Shown: positions 33,690 to 43,530 of the stretch, piece after piece
How positions within the stretch are numbered: the stretch's first letter is position 1
Layout: every line of letters begins with the position of its first letter
Assembly: GCF_007995065.1 (NCBI RefSeq)
Contig: NZ_VOQR01000001.1
Coordinates: 3,600,501-3,664,500, forward strand
Source: Sphingomonas ginsenosidivorax
Lineage (GTDB): Bacteria; Pseudomonadota; Alphaproteobacteria; Sphingomonadales; Sphingomonadaceae
DNA: 64,000 nt
Direction: 5' to 3'
Notes under the pieces: generated by a model
Told to the model about the DNA's origin: nothing
The model's input: only the letters and a program-made list of their open reading frames with translations
Databases searched by the model: none
Program-made: the position numbers and the translations under genes

Positions 33690-35594
33690 ATGGCTAAAGT
33701 AATCGGCATCGATCTCGGGACCACCAACAGCTGCGTGTCGGTGATGGAGGGCGGCAAGCCCAAGGTGATCGAGAATGCGGAAGGCGCGCGCACGACGCCG
33801 TCGATCGTCGCCTTCGCCAAGGACGGCGAGCGACTGGTCGGCCAGCCGGCCAAGCGCCAGGCGGTCACCAACGGCGACAACACGATCTTCGCGGTGAAGC
33901 GCCTGATCGGTCGCCGCTTCGACGACCCGATCACCAAGAAGGACACCGAGCTGGTCCCGTACAAGATCGCGCGCGGCCCGAACGGCGACGCGTGGGTCTC
34001 GGCCGGCGGCAAGGATTATTCGCCCTCGCAGATCTCGGCGTTCACGCTGCAGAAGATGAAGGAGACCGCGGAGTCGTATCTCGGCGAGACGGTCACGCAG
34101 GCGGTCATCACCGTCCCGGCCTATTTCAACGACGCCCAGCGCCAGGCGACCAAGGACGCCGGCCAGATCGCCGGTCTCGAGGTGCTGCGCATCATCAACG
34201 AGCCGACCGCGGCTGCGCTCGCCTACGGCCTCGAGAAGCAGGACGGCAAGACGATCGCGGTCTACGATCTGGGCGGCGGCACGTTCGACGTCTCGATCCT
34301 CGAGATCGGCGACGGCGTGTTCGAGGTGAAGGCCACCAACGGCGACACCTTCCTGGGCGGCGAGGATTTCGACAACAAGCTCGTCGAATATCTGGCCGAG
34401 GGCTTCAAGAAGGACGAGGGCATCGACCTGTCGAAGGACAAGCTCGCCCTGCAGCGTCTGAAGGAAGCCGCCGAGAAGGCGAAGATCGAGCTCAGCTCGG
34501 CCGCGTCGACAGAGGTCAACCTGCCCTTCATCACCGCCGACCAGAATGGTCCGAAGCATCTGGTGCGCAACATCACGCGTGCGGACCTCGAGAAGCTGGT
34601 CGACGATCTGATCAAGCGCACGATCGACCCGATGAAGAAGGCGCTCGCCGATGCCGGCCTGAAGACCGACGACATCAGCGAAGTCGTCCTCGTCGGCGGC
34701 ATGACGCGCATGCCGAAGGTCCGCGAGGCCGTGAAGGCGTTCTTCGGCAAGGAGCCGCACACCGGCGTCAACCCGGATGAGGTCGTGGCGATGGGCGCCG
34801 CGATTCAGGCGGGCGTGCTGCAGGGCGACGTCAAGGACGTGCTGCTGCTCGACGTGACGCCGCTGTCGCTCGGCATCGAGACGCTGGGTGGCGTGTTCAC
34901 GCGGATGATCGATCGCAACACGACGATCCCGACCAAGAAGTCGCAGACTTACTCGACCGCGGACGACAACCAGGGCGCGGTGACGATCCGCGTGTTCCAG
35001 GGCGAGCGCGAGATGGCGGCGGACAACAAGATGCTGGGTCAGTTCGACCTGATCGGCATCCCGCCGGCACCGCGCGGCGTGCCGCAGATCGAGGTCACGT
35101 TCGACATCGACGCCAACGGCCTGGTCAACGTGTCGGCCAAGGACAAGGGCACCGGCAAGGAGCAGCAGATCCGCATCCAGGCGTCGGGTGGCCTCTCGGA
35201 CAGCGACATCGACCAGATGGTCCGCGACGCCGAGCAGTTCGCCGAGGACGACAAGAAGCGCCGTGCGGCAGCCGAGGCGAAGAACAACGCCGAGAGCCTG
35301 ATCCACACCACCGAGCGCCAGCTTGCGGACAATGGCGACAAGGTCGACGACGCGTTGAAGGGTGAGATCCAGACCGCGATCGACGCTGCCAAGGCGGCGG
35401 TCGAGGGTGGCGATCCCGACGCGATGACCGAGAAGAGCAACGCGCTCGCGCAGGTCGCGATGAAGCTCGGCCAGGCGATCTACGAGAAGCAGTCGCAGGC
35501 CGATGCCTCGCCCGACGCCGGTGGCGACACCGCGAAGAAGGACGACGATGTGGTCGACGCCGAATTCTCGGAAGTCGACGACAACAAGGCGTAA
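33690..35594 (+). CDS. dnaK: Chaperone DnaK (Hsp70)
   Basis: 634 residues. The ATPase domain has [18 protein letters not shown], the phosphate-2 motif [17 protein letters not shown] and [13 protein letters not shown]. The substrate-binding domain follows ([20 protein letters not shown]), and the lid ends with the acidic [17 protein letters not shown]. DnaK folds and protects proteins with DnaJ and GrpE and restrains RpoH. It is transcribed from a sigma-32 promoter and followed 70 bp later by dnaJ. Confidence 0.98.
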   Translation: MAKVIGIDLGTTNSCVSVMEGGKPKVIENAEGARTTPSIVAFAKDGERLVGQPAKRQAVTNGDNTIFAVKRLIGRRFDDPITKKDTELVPYKIARGPNGDAWVSAGGKDYSPSQISAFTLQKMKETAESYLGETVTQAVITVPAYFNDAQRQATKDAGQIAGLEVLRIINEPTAAALAYGLEKQDGKTIAVYDLGGGTFDVSILEIGDGVFEVKATNGDTFLGGEDFDNKLVEYLAEGFKKDEGIDLSKDKLALQRLKEAAEKAKIELSSAASTEVNLPFITADQNGPKHLVRNITRADLEKLVDDLIKRTIDPMKKALADAGLKTDDISEVVLVGGMTRMPKVREAVKAFFGKEPHTGVNPDEVVAMGAAIQAGVLQGDVKDVLLLDVTPLSLGIETLGGVFTRMIDRNTTIPTKKSQTYSTADDNQGAVTIRVFQGEREMAADNKMLGQFDLIGIPPAPRGVPQIEVTFDIDANGLVNVSAKDKGTGKEQQIRIQASGGLSDSDIDQMVRDAEQFAEDDKKRRAAAEAKNNAESLIHTTERQLADNGDKVDDALKGEIQTAIDAAKAAVEGGDPDAMTEKSNALAQVAMKLGQAIYEKQSQADASPDAGGDTAKKDDDVVDAEFSEVDDNKA

Positions 35595-35611
35595 AACCTA
35601 TGCCGACCCCC

Positions 35612-35639
35612 CGTCATGCCAGCGTAGGCTGGGGTGACG
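35612..35639. repeat. Solo half of the GTCATGCCAGCG palindrome family, dnaK-dnaJ gap
   Basis: CGTCATGCCAGC and GGCTGGGGTGACG make one hairpin instead of the usual pair. It could reduce dnaJ transcript levels relative to dnaK. Confidence 0.7.
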
Positions 35640-35664
35640 GGGGTGGCGCGCGCGGGGGCGAAGT

Positions 35665-36789
35665 ATGAGTACCCAGGTCGATTATTACGAACTGCTCGAA
35701 TGCGAGCGGACCGCGGATGCGGGGACGATCAAGTCGTCCTATCGCAAGCTCGCGATGAAATATCACCCCGACAAGAATTCGGGGTGCAAGGACTCCGAAT
35801 CGAAGTTCAAGGCGGTCAGCGAGGCGTATGACTGCCTCAAGGACCCGCAGAAGCGCGCGGCCTATGACCGCTTCGGCCATGCCGCGTTCCAGAATGGCGG
35901 CGGCGGCCAGCAGAGCCAGGGCTTCGGCGATTTCGGCGACATCTTCGAATCCGTCTTCGGCGAATTCATGGGCGGCGGGCAGCGCGGCGGTGGCCGCACG
36001 GCCGCGCGGCGCGGTGCGGACCTGCGCTACGACATGGAGGTCACGCTCGACGAGGCGTATCACGGCAAGGCGACCGAGATCACCGTCGACGTGTCGGCAC
36101 CATGCGATACCTGCGACGGCTCGGGCGCACGCCCCGGCACGCGCGCGAAGACGTGCCAGCATTGCGGCGGCCACGGCAAGGTCCGCGCGCAGCAGGGCTT
36201 CTTTGTCGTCGAGCGCGCCTGCCCGGTCTGCGCCGGCGCAGGCCAGGTGATCGCCGACCCGTGTCCGGACTGCCGCGGCGAGGGCCGCGTCGAGAAGACC
36301 AAGACGCTCAGCGTCAACGTGCCGCCGGGTGTCGACGAGGGCACGCGGATCCGCCTGACCGGCGAAGGCGAGGCCGGCGCGCGCGGTTCGCCCGCGGGCG
36401 ACCTTTACATCTTCCTCCACGTCGCCAAGCACCGCCTGTTCGAGCGCGAGGGCACGACGCTGTTCGCGCGTGCGCCGGTCAGCTTCACGGTCGCGGCGCT
36501 GGGCGGATCGCTGTCGATCCCCGGGCTCGACGGGCAGAACCACGAGGTCAAGATCCCCGCCGGGATCCAGTCCGGCAAGCAGCTCCGCCAGCGCGGCGCC
36601 GGCATGCCGGTGCTGCAGGGCCGCGGCCACGGCGACCTGGTGATCCAGATCGACGTCGAGACGCCGACCCGGCTGTCGCTGCGCCAGAAGGAATTGCTCG
36701 AGGCGTTCCGCGAGACCGAGACGGGCGACGAATGCCCGGCGAGCCAGGGGTTCTTCGCGAAGCTGAAGGGCGTGTTCGCGGCGGAGTGA
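35665..36789 (+). CDS. dnaJ: Chaperone DnaJ (Hsp40)
   Basis: 374 residues. The J-domain HPD motif is at residues 34-36, followed by a Gly/Phe-rich linker (NGGGGQQSQGFGDFGDIF). Four CxxCxGxG zinc repeats follow: CDTCDGSGA, CQHCGGHGK, CPVCAGAGQ and CPDCRGEGR. The C-terminal substrate domains are intact. DnaJ delivers substrates to DnaK and stimulates its ATPase. Confidence 0.98.
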   Translation: MSTQVDYYELLECERTADAGTIKSSYRKLAMKYHPDKNSGCKDSESKFKAVSEAYDCLKDPQKRAAYDRFGHAAFQNGGGGQQSQGFGDFGDIFESVFGEFMGGGQRGGGRTAARRGADLRYDMEVTLDEAYHGKATEITVDVSAPCDTCDGSGARPGTRAKTCQHCGGHGKVRAQQGFFVVERACPVCAGAGQVIADPCPDCRGEGRVEKTKTLSVNVPPGVDEGTRIRLTGEGEAGARGSPAGDLYIFLHVAKHRLFEREGTTLFARAPVSFTVAALGGSLSIPGLDGQNHEVKIPAGIQSGKQLRQRGAGMPVLQGRGHGDLVIQIDVETPTRLSLRQKELLEAFRETETGDECPASQGFFAKLKGVFAAE

Positions 36790-36797
36790 GGTCTGGT

Positions 36798-36830
36798 GAC
36801 GGAGGCGACGTCGTCGACGAAGCCTCCGTC
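36798..36830. terminator. Perfect hairpin between convergent dnaJ and the collagen-like gene
   Basis: GACGGAGGC (36798-36806) pairs with GCCTCCGTC (36822-36830). A second perfect stem, GTCCCATCG (36828-36836) with CGATGGGAC (36853-36861), overlaps the first and runs into the convergent gene's 3' end. Neither is followed by a T run, so this is a likely but not proven bidirectional terminator. Confidence 0.45.
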
Positions 36831-36837
36831 CCATCGT

Positions 36838-37848
36838 TCAGACGATCGGTACCGATGGGACGCTGATCAGTTCGACAACGCCCTTCTGGCCACGGGCACC
36901 GTCCGGCCCATCTGCACCGGGGGCGCGTCGCGTGCCCGCGCTGCCGCCATGTCCACCACCGCAATGTACGCTGCCATGGCCGCCCGGTCCCCCATAGCCT
37001 GGGCGTCCGGCACGACCGCCAGCGCCGTTGCCGCCACCTGATCCGCCTTGATTGAGAATTGACGCGTAACCGAACTGGCTGACGCCGAGTGAGGTCGATA
37101 CGAACGTGAGCGCTGCTCCGTCGCCACCTTGGCCACCGCCGCCGCCAGGCCCGCCCGAACCACCGTCGCCACCGCGGCCACCGTCGCCGCCGCCATGCTT
37201 GCAATCGAAGACTCCGTCGGACCCCTTCTTGCCCTCCGCCCCGTCGCCCCCGTCGCCGCCTGCGCCGCCGCGTCCTCCGTCGCCGCCGGTCACACCACGT
37301 AGCTTGAGCGAGAGATTGATCGAGCGCGGCTTCGGGTCATTCGCGACGGAGAAATGGTCGACGATGAAATAGACGTGCGGCAGTGCGTGCGTCGTACCTG
37401 TGCCGCCCGGCTGGCCCGTTGCGCCCGCCGCGCCCGGTCGGCCGTTGAAATTCTGCTCGCCCTGACCATTTGCGCCGCGAGCCCCATCAGGCCCGTCGAC
37501 GCCGTCCGCCGCCGGCGCATCCACGAAGCGGATGCGGTAGCTGGAGGTGGCATCCGGGAACTTCACGTCCCGGGCCGCAATCACGATATAGGGAGCCGAC
37601 ACATTCTGCAGGACAAGTTCGCTGCCGGGGGAGAAGCTGACCACGTCGGCTTTCAATACCGTGCCTGCAAACGGTTCGGAGCCGTCGACCGGAAACAGGG
37701 TCTCGACCTTGGTCATGCCAATAAGTGCAGCGCGAACCTCGTCGGGCAAAGCCGCATCGAGCGAGGGGCGAGACTGCGGGACTTCATCCTGAGCCTGTGA
37801 CGTCGCTGCCACGAAGGCCGATGCGAGCAGGAAATGGCGCAAACGCAT
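36838..37848 (-). CDS. Secreted collagen-like Gly-rich protein
   Basis: 336 residues, with a signal peptide at about 1-20 (ending SQAQ). Residues 21-113 form a non-repetitive domain (FPVDGSEPFAGTVLKADVV, then VSAPYIVIAARDVKFPD). Then come four Gly-rich blocks with Gly-X-Y character: about 116-151, 185-212, 219-244 and 268-323. Examples are GRPGAAGATGQPGGTG and PGADGPDGARGQKG. Non-repeat linkers at 152-184 and 245-267 separate them, and single cysteines lie at 216 and 296. Bacterial collagen-like proteins can form triple helices as stalks or adhesins. The domain partner and location here are unknown. Confidence 0.8.
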   Translation of the reverse strand: MRLRHFLLASAFVAATSQAQDEVPQSRPSLDAALPDEVRAALIGMTKVETLFPVDGSEPFAGTVLKADVVSFSPGSELVLQNVSAPYIVIAARDVKFPDATSSYRIRFVDAPAADGVDGPDGARGANGQGEQNFNGRPGAAGATGQPGGTGTTHALPHVYFIVDHFSVANDPKPRSINLSLKLRGVTGGDGGRGGAGGDGGDGAEGKKGSDGVFDCKHGGGDGGRGGDGGSGGPGGGGGQGGDGAALTFVSTSLGVSQFGYASILNQGGSGGGNGAGGRAGRPGYGGPGGHGSVHCGGGHGGSAGTRRAPGADGPDGARGQKGVVELISVPSVPIV

Positions 37849-38042
37849 GGTCGATCCCCCAAATGTCCCTCCGCAGGTTTCTGCGAAGTGTAGGGACAGT
37901 GCAGGGACGTCTAAAAAACCGCTATCGATGACCCGTCCGTTTTGCCGGCAAGACCACGCAATGGGTCCGCATCGGAGCGGTCAGGCTGTCGGGACACCGC
38001 CCTAGCCGCGCCCCTCCTGGGAGGGGCGGGCGGGCCGATGGA

Positions 38043-38129
38043 TCAGAAGGCGGTTACGACCACCCCGACCACCAGCGCCTGGGCCGCGATCACCAGCATG
38101 GTGCTGGTCACGGTTTCGAACATGCGCAT
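38043..38129 (-). CDS. Possible 28-residue membrane peptide
   Basis: MRMFETVTSTMLVI begins a 28-residue frame whose last 18 residues are strongly hydrophobic. The start has a good Shine-Dalgarno (GGAGA, 9 nt upstream) and, further up, TTGCGA-N17-CATATC could be a promoter. The frame is short, so it may be fortuitous. The rest of the 500-bp gap (37849-38348) holds a GCCCCTC/GAGGGGC hairpin at 38010-38027 and nothing else I recognise. Confidence 0.4.
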   Translation of the reverse strand: MRMFETVTSTMLVIAAQALVVGVVVTAF

Positions 38130-38313
38130 GGGTAGGTCTCCGACGCCGGAGAAATATCCGGCAAGGCGGATATGGGCATAGTTGCGCCTTGTCGCAATTT
38201 TGTAACGTGCGATCGCGGTTGCATCGAATGCATGCAGGACGTGCGGGAACCGCCTGAAAGCCGCGGTTCGTCGCGGCGTGCGGGCACCTCCTGCGATCCA
38301 ACCGCGCGCCATC

Positions 38314-38342
38314 TTGACCGGGTAGCCCGACCGTGTTGATAC
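38314..38342 (+). promoter_or_regulatory. Leaderless promoter of the RidA-family gene
   Basis: TTGACC (38314-38319), 17 bp, TGATAC (38337-38342), then exactly 6 nt to ATG 38349. A GAGGA lies directly against the ATG, too close to serve as ribosome binding site. Confidence 0.65.
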
Positions 38343-38348
38343 CGAGGA

Positions 38349-38816
38349 ATGACCGATCGTATCGACCGCAAGCTCGAAGAGCTTGGCCTTGCGCTGCCGC
38401 AGGCCGCCGCCCCCGTCGCCGCCTATGTGCCGACCGTCCTCGCAGGCAATCTGCTCCATGTCTCGGGCCAGCTGCCGTTCAAGGACGGCCAGCTCGTCAC
38501 CGGTCGCCTCGGCGACGGCGTCAGCATCGAGGATGCGCAGGAGGCCGCCCGGCTGTGCGGGCTGATGATCCTGGCGCAGGTCAAGGCGGCGCTCGGCGGT
38601 TCGCTCGGCCGCGTCGAGCGGATCGTCAAGCTCGGCGTGTTCGTGAACTCCACCGGCGACTTCACCGACCAGCCCAAGGTCGCCAATGGCGCCTCCGAAC
38701 TGATGGTCGCGCTGTTCGGCGACGCCGGCAAGCATGCGCGCTCGGCAGTCGGCGTGCCCGTGCTGCCGCTCGGCGCCGCGGTCGAGATCGACGCGATCGT
38801 GCAGGTTGCCGCGTAA
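38349..38816 (+). CDS. RidA/YjgF-family protein
   Basis: 155 residues. The N-terminus (DRIDRKLEELGLALPQ) and LLHVSGQLPFKDG, FVNSTGDFTDQPKVANGAS and ARSAVGVPVLPLGAAVEIDAIVQVA match the longer YjgF/Rid branch rather than canonical RidA. Canonical RidA hydrolyses enamine/imine intermediates released by PLP enzymes. The catalytic arginine of RidA is not obvious in the usual place, so deaminase activity is uncertain. Confidence 0.85.
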   Translation: MTDRIDRKLEELGLALPQAAAPVAAYVPTVLAGNLLHVSGQLPFKDGQLVTGRLGDGVSIEDAQEAARLCGLMILAQVKAALGGSLGRVERIVKLGVFVNSTGDFTDQPKVANGASELMVALFGDAGKHARSAVGVPVLPLGAAVEIDAIVQVAA

Positions 38817-38841
38817 CCCTCGTACGCCGCTGTCTTGAGCG

Positions 38842-38945
38842 CTTCCCCGGCGGAGGCCGGGGCCCAGGCGGGAAGGCCGATGTGACCGTGGACCGCCCTT
38901 CACCACGGACGTCTCCCAGCTGGGCCCCGGCCTTCGCCGGGGAAC
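38842..38945. repeat. Palindromic pair element, CCCCGGCxxAGGCCGGGGCCCA family
   Basis: Left TTCCCCGGCGGAGGCCGGGG and right CCCCGGCCTTCGCCGGGGAA are hairpins and mutually complementary. A second copy is at 51013. Confidence 0.8.
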
Positions 38946-38997
38946 GCAGTATGCGGAAGGCTTTGCGATTCATGGCCGATCGCACCATCTATCCACG

Positions 38998-40143
38998 ATG
39001 ACCGCACTCACCGCTCGCATCGCCCAAGGCGTCACGACGATCGACGCCGTGGATTGGGACGCGTGCGCAGGCACGAGTAATCCGTTCGTCGGCCATGCCT
39101 TCCTCGCTGCACTCGAAGAATCGGTCAGCGTCAACGGCCGCTCGGGCTGGCAGGCGTTGCCGATCGTCATCGACGGCGCCGACGGCCGCCCCGCCGCGAT
39201 CGCCCCCGCCTATGCCAAGAGCCACAGCCAGGGCGAATATGTCTTCGACCAGGGCTGGGCCGACGCGTGGGAGCGGGCCGGGGGGCAGTATTATCCGAAG
39301 CTGCAGATCGCGGCGCCGTTCAGCCCGGTGCCCGGACCCCGGCTGCTGCTGCGCGACCCGGATCTCGCGCCCGCGCTGATCGCCGCGCTCGAGGCAGTGA
39401 CCGACCAGAGCGGGCTGTCGTCCGCGCACGCGACCTTCATTGCGCCCGACGAGGTGCCGCTGTTCGAGGCGGCGGGGTGGCTGATCCGCCAGGGCACGCA
39501 GTTCCACTGGCGCAACGACGGCTATGCAGGGTTCGACGACTTCCTCGGTGCGCTGTCGTCACGCAAGCGGAAAGCGATCCGCAAGGAGCGGGTCGCGGCG
39601 GTCGAGGGGCTGACGATCCGGCACCTGACCGGCGCCGAGATAACGCCGGCGCACTGGGACGCGTTCTGGGTGTTCTACCAGGATACCGGCGCGCGCAAAT
39701 GGGGGCAGCCCTATCTGACGCGGCGCTTCTTCGACCTGCTGGGGTCCGCAATGGCGGATCGCATCCTGCTGATCTTCGCCGAGCGCGACGGGGTGGCCGT
39801 AGCGGGCGCACTCAACCTGATCGGCGACGATACGCTGTACGGGCGCTATTGGGGCGCGACCGAGGAGGTGCCGTTCCTCCATTTCGAGCTCTGCTATTAC
39901 CAGGCGATCGACGCCGCGATCGCGCGCGGGCTGACGACGGTCGAGGCGGGCGCACAGGGCGAGCACAAGCTGGCGCGCGGCTATTCGCCGGTCGCGACCT
40001 ATTCCGCGCACTATATCCCCGATCCCGGCTTCCGCCGCGCGATCGCCGACTATCTGGTGCGCGAGCGCGAGGCAGTCGCGGCGGACCGCGACTGCCTGCA
40101 GGAGCTCACTCCGTTCCGGCGGGGCGATCCTCAAGCCGGTTGA
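38998..40143 (+). CDS. FemAB-like/PF04339 N-acyltransferase, peptidoglycan-type
   Basis: 381 residues. The segments ESVSVNGRSGWQALPIVI, SHSQGEYVFDQGWADAWERAGGQYYPKLQIAAPFSPVPGPRLL, FLGALSSRKRKAIRKERV and HFELCYYQAIDAAIARGL are the hallmark of the 'peptidogalycan biosynthesis' family, two tandem GNAT folds. The substrate has not been defined. Its end overlaps the convergent membrane protein gene by 38 bp. Confidence 0.85.
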   Translation: MTALTARIAQGVTTIDAVDWDACAGTSNPFVGHAFLAALEESVSVNGRSGWQALPIVIDGADGRPAAIAPAYAKSHSQGEYVFDQGWADAWERAGGQYYPKLQIAAPFSPVPGPRLLLRDPDLAPALIAALEAVTDQSGLSSAHATFIAPDEVPLFEAAGWLIRQGTQFHWRNDGYAGFDDFLGALSSRKRKAIRKERVAAVEGLTIRHLTGAEITPAHWDAFWVFYQDTGARKWGQPYLTRRFFDLLGSAMADRILLIFAERDGVAVAGALNLIGDDTLYGRYWGATEEVPFLHFELCYYQAIDAAIARGLTTVEAGAQGEHKLARGYSPVATYSAHYIPDPGFRRAIADYLVREREAVAADRDCLQELTPFRRGDPQAG

Positions 40144-41695
40144 CCCGGAACAGCGTGCTGGTCTCGTCGCGCCACACCGGCGTCAGGTCGCGGACCAGCG
40201 CGGGGTCGTAGGCGGGCGGCGTGATCAGCCAGACATAGTCGAACGCCGCGCGCGGGAACTGCCCCAGCGCCTTCGAGATGGGCCGCCACCACTGCCCGCG
40301 GCAGGGGCGGTCGGTAACGATCTCCGACGGGTCGTGCGCGAACCCGCCCGCGTCGTGATAGCGAGTCGTCATCAGCTGCGCGCCGGCCATCGACCATTGA
40401 TCGTTGGTGAACGCCATCCGCCGTTCCAGCAGCAGCGCGGGGACATGCTCCAACCGCGTATAGGCCCAGTCGTCGCGGCACCGCCGGCCGACGAACGAGA
40501 CCACGCGGGCGCGCTCGGGGACGCGGTCGATCGCAGCCAGCGCCTGCGTATAGGCGCGGTCGTAGATCAGATAGCTGACCGTGGTCGCGGTCAGCCGCGC
40601 GGCGAAGAAGCTGAACCCGATCGCCGCGATCACCGACGCGCCGCGCAGCGACACGCCCGGCCGCGGCCGCAGCGCGATCAGCGCGAAGGCGAGCATGAAC
40701 GGCGCGAGCCGCATATCGGCATAGGCCGACCCGAACACGATCCGCGGCAACAGGATGTAGACGACCAGCAGGAAGGCGGCGGAGAGCCCCAGATTGCGCG
40801 AATATTCGATCCGCTGGTCGCGCACGCCGCGCAGCAGGATGACGAACAGCAACGTCACCGACGCGATGTCGAACGGCATCCAGCGGTCGCGCAGGATCAT
40901 CGTGATCCAGTTCATCTTCCAGCGCCAGTCGAACCAGTCCTGCGTCTTGCCGGTGACGTGGTCGCCCGACCGCCACAGCACCATCATCACCATCGGCAGC
41001 GCGAGCGGCAGGCAGTTGAGCCCCGCGCGGACGAACGCGTTCACCCAGCCGTGCTGCGCGCCATTCCGGCGGATGTCATGCTGGCGGATCAGCTCCGCCG
41101 AGAAGGCGAGGATGCCGAGCACGCCCCAGCCAAAGGTGTGGCAGAGCCAGAGCAGGCACGACAGCGGCACGAACACCGCGGCGCGCAGCCGCAACCGGTT
41201 CAGCCGCCCCAGCCGCAGCCACAATGCGAACATGTTGAGCGCGAGCGCCATCGCCAGCGCGAAGTTCACGAAGCCGAACTGGAAGGGATAGCTGTACGCC
41301 AGCGGCAGCGCGAACAAAGCGGTCGCCGGGATCCGGCCATGCACCTCGCGCGCGATCCACAGCAGCCCCGACACGGTCAGCGCGGGGATCGCCATCACGA
41401 TCAGCTTGACCGCGAGCTCGAGGCCGAAGATCGGCGCCAGCGGCTCGATCAGCAGGTCGACGCCGAGATTGCCGATCAGCGACCAGCGAAAGTCGTACCA
41501 CTGCGACAGCCAAGGATTGTCGTCGATCGCGAGCTGGACGCGGTAGCGGCCCATATGCCCGGGCAGGTCGACCAAGGGCGGGATCTGCGGCCACAGCAGC
41601 GGGATGATCGACGCGAGCGCCACCGCGATCACGAATGTCCGCGTCTGCCACCAGCGCAGCTGGTCGCCGCCCGTCCTGTCCCCCTGTGTCGTCAT
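40106..41695 (-). CDS. Polytopic membrane protein, GT-C glycosyltransferase-like
   Basis: 529 residues with about ten hydrophobic helices. An early loop, LPGHMGRYRVQLAIDDNPWLSQWYDFRWSL, has acidic residues in the position where GT-C enzymes carry the catalytic Asp/Glu. The C-terminal 150 residues are soluble and probably periplasmic. I cannot name a specific family. A role in cell-envelope glycan transfer is suggested only by topology and by the flavoprotein and FemAB-like neighbours. Confidence 0.6.
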   Translation of the reverse strand: MTTQGDRTGGDQLRWWQTRTFVIAVALASIIPLLWPQIPPLVDLPGHMGRYRVQLAIDDNPWLSQWYDFRWSLIGNLGVDLLIEPLAPIFGLELAVKLIVMAIPALTVSGLLWIAREVHGRIPATALFALPLAYSYPFQFGFVNFALAMALALNMFALWLRLGRLNRLRLRAAVFVPLSCLLWLCHTFGWGVLGILAFSAELIRQHDIRRNGAQHGWVNAFVRAGLNCLPLALPMVMMVLWRSGDHVTGKTQDWFDWRWKMNWITMILRDRWMPFDIASVTLLFVILLRGVRDQRIEYSRNLGLSAAFLLVVYILLPRIVFGSAYADMRLAPFMLAFALIALRPRPGVSLRGASVIAAIGFSFFAARLTATTVSYLIYDRAYTQALAAIDRVPERARVVSFVGRRCRDDWAYTRLEHVPALLLERRMAFTNDQWSMAGAQLMTTRYHDAGGFAHDPSEIVTDRPCRGQWWRPISKALGQFPRAAFDYVWLITPPAYDPALVRDLTPVWRDETSTLFRVNRLEDRPAGTE

Positions 41696-41787
41696 GTCGC
41701 CGCGGACCCTAGGGGCGGGCAGGCGGTCTAGACAAGGGCCGCTGCGATGAGTCGGTCAGTATCGTGCCGCGCGCACGGCCACTTCGG

Positions 41788-43302
41788 TCATGCGGCCTTG
41801 AGGCGTGTCGGCACGTCGCGGACCGAGGCGAGCGCTGCCTGTTCGCCCTCTTGGCCCGCCTCGTGATATTCGGCGTCCTCGTTGACGGTCCAGATATCGT
41901 GGATGCGCGCGCCGGCCTGGATGTTGCGGACGGTGAGCATCGCGGTCATCATCGCGTGATCCTGGTTGTTGTAGCGGTGCATGCCGTTGCGCCCGACGCA
42001 GTGCAAAGTCGGATGGCGCGCCTCGATTTCCTGCCGGAGCGCGTCGACATTGTCGCGATAGTCCTCGTCATAGACGGGATACGCCTTTTCCTGCCGCACC
42101 ACGACGCCGCCGGTAACGTGCGCCGGGTCGCACAGGCCGAGGATCGCCATTTCCTTCGTCGCCAGCGCGACGAGGTCGGCATCGCTCGACGCCCAGAGCC
42201 CGTCGCCCTCGAAGCAGAAATATTCGAGGCCGACGCAGGCGATGTCGGCGTCGGGGACCATCTCCGGGCTCCAGCTGCGGAAATTCTGGACGCGGCCGAC
42301 CTTCACCTTCGAATCGTGGATGTAGATCCAGTTGTCGGGGAACAGGTCGGGCGATTTGATCATCAGCGCGACGGTCAGGAAGTCGCGGTAGCGCAAGGCC
42401 GCCGCCTGCGGCAGCGTGCCGGGCAGCGGGTGCAGCCGGCCGGCCAGCTCGCGCATCGGTGCGCTGCTGATGACGTGGCGGGCCGCGATCGCGACCGTCG
42501 CGCCGTCCGGGCCGGTCGCCGTGAGGCGCCAGCGGTCGGTGCCGCTTTCCTGCGCGAGTTGCTTGAGCGCATGACCCATCAGGATGGTGTTGCCCTGCGC
42601 GAGCACCTTGTCGCGCGCGGCGTCCCACATCATCCCGGGCCCCAGTCGCGGGTACCGAAAACTTTCGAGCAGCGTCTTGGTCTGCATGCCGTCGTTTGGC
42701 TTGCGGTTGAGCCCGAGCGAGCGCTTGAGCCCGTCGATCACCGCGCCGCCGAGGCTCAGCCCCTTGATCCGCTGCGCCGCCCAGTCCGCCGACATCGCGT
42801 CGCACGGCATGCCCCAGACCTTCTCGGTATAGGTCTTGAAGAAGATCGAATAGAGCTTGTGCCCGAACTGGTTGACGACCCAGTCCTCGAAACTGCGGAC
42901 GGTGCTCCGGGGACGCAGCTTGGCTTTCGCATAGCTCGCCATGCACAACGTCGAACGCCACAGCCCGAGATTGCCGAGCGCCTCGAACGCGCGCAGCGGA
43001 TAGCTGTAGAATTTGCCCTCGTAATAGATCCGGCTCATCCGCGGGCGTTCGATGAAATCGTCCGGCAGGATCTCGTTCCAGAGATCGACCACCGCCTGCG
43101 ATTTCGAGAAGAATCGGTGGCCGCCAATGTCGAAGCGGAAGCCGTCATGCTCGACCGTGCGACTGATCCCGCCGACATAGGTCGGGTCCCGCTCGATCAC
43201 GGTGACGCTGTAGCCCGCCTTGCCGAGCAGATAGGCGGCGGTGAGCCCGGCGGGGCCGGCGCCGATGATCGCTACGTCTACGGTGTCCGGCATCCATGGC
43301 AT
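41788..43302 (-). CDS. FAD-dependent amine oxidase/UDP-galactopyranose mutase-like protein
   Basis: 504 residues from ATG 43302; a second ATG lies 9 nt further in. The FAD fold [21 protein letters not shown] starts near residue 10, followed by [15 protein letters not shown] and [14 protein letters not shown], the arrangement of UDP-galactopyranose mutase-like and protoporphyrinogen-oxidase-like proteins. [16 protein letters not shown] and [11 protein letters not shown] are typical of the putative sugar mutase branch. It lies next to the GT-C-like gene, 92 bp upstream in transcription order. Confidence 0.8.
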   Translation of the reverse strand: MPWMPDTVDVAIIGAGPAGLTAAYLLGKAGYSVTVIERDPTYVGGISRTVEHDGFRFDIGGHRFFSKSQAVVDLWNEILPDDFIERPRMSRIYYEGKFYSYPLRAFEALGNLGLWRSTLCMASYAKAKLRPRSTVRSFEDWVVNQFGHKLYSIFFKTYTEKVWGMPCDAMSADWAAQRIKGLSLGGAVIDGLKRSLGLNRKPNDGMQTKTLLESFRYPRLGPGMMWDAARDKVLAQGNTILMGHALKQLAQESGTDRWRLTATGPDGATVAIAARHVISSAPMRELAGRLHPLPGTLPQAAALRYRDFLTVALMIKSPDLFPDNWIYIHDSKVKVGRVQNFRSWSPEMVPDADIACVGLEYFCFEGDGLWASSDADLVALATKEMAILGLCDPAHVTGGVVVRQEKAYPVYDEDYRDNVDALRQEIEARHPTLHCVGRNGMHRYNNQDHAMMTAMLTVRNIQAGARIHDIWTVNEDAEYHEAGQEGEQAALASVRDVPTRLKAA

Positions 43303-43393
43303 TCCCAACGAGGTGGGACTGCCATGGGGGCAGAGGTTCTAAGCTGTGGTTAACGGATCGTGAGGTTGAGGCGCGCGCAGAGCGGAGCATAAC

Positions 43394-43508
43394 TTCTCCC
43401 CTCCCTGAAAGGGAGGGGTCGGGGGTGGGTTGGCCCGTTTGTGACGTACCGGCGCCATGATGCGGAACCCGACCCACCCCCAGCCCCTCCCTTTCAGGGA
43501 GGGGAGAA
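43394..43508. repeat. Palindromic pair element, CCCCTCCCTGAAAGGGAGGGG family
   Basis: TTCTCCCCTCCCTGAAAGGG at left and CCCTTTCAGGGAGGGGAGAA at right are mutually complementary and each self-complementary. The inner flanks GGGGGTGGGT and ACCCACCCCC also pair. It lies between argG (stop) and the flavoprotein gene (start). Confidence 0.85.
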
Positions 43509-43530
43509 AAAGGTTGCCGCCGACGTCTTC

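Noticed and set aside
33681..35306. 541-residue minus-strand frame opposite dnaK
   Set aside because: Shadow of dnaK; composition is typical of antisense reading in GC-rich genes.
38010..38027. Terminator for the small peptide gene
   Set aside because: The GCCCCTC/GAGGGGC hairpin has a 4-nt loop but no T run on the relevant strand.
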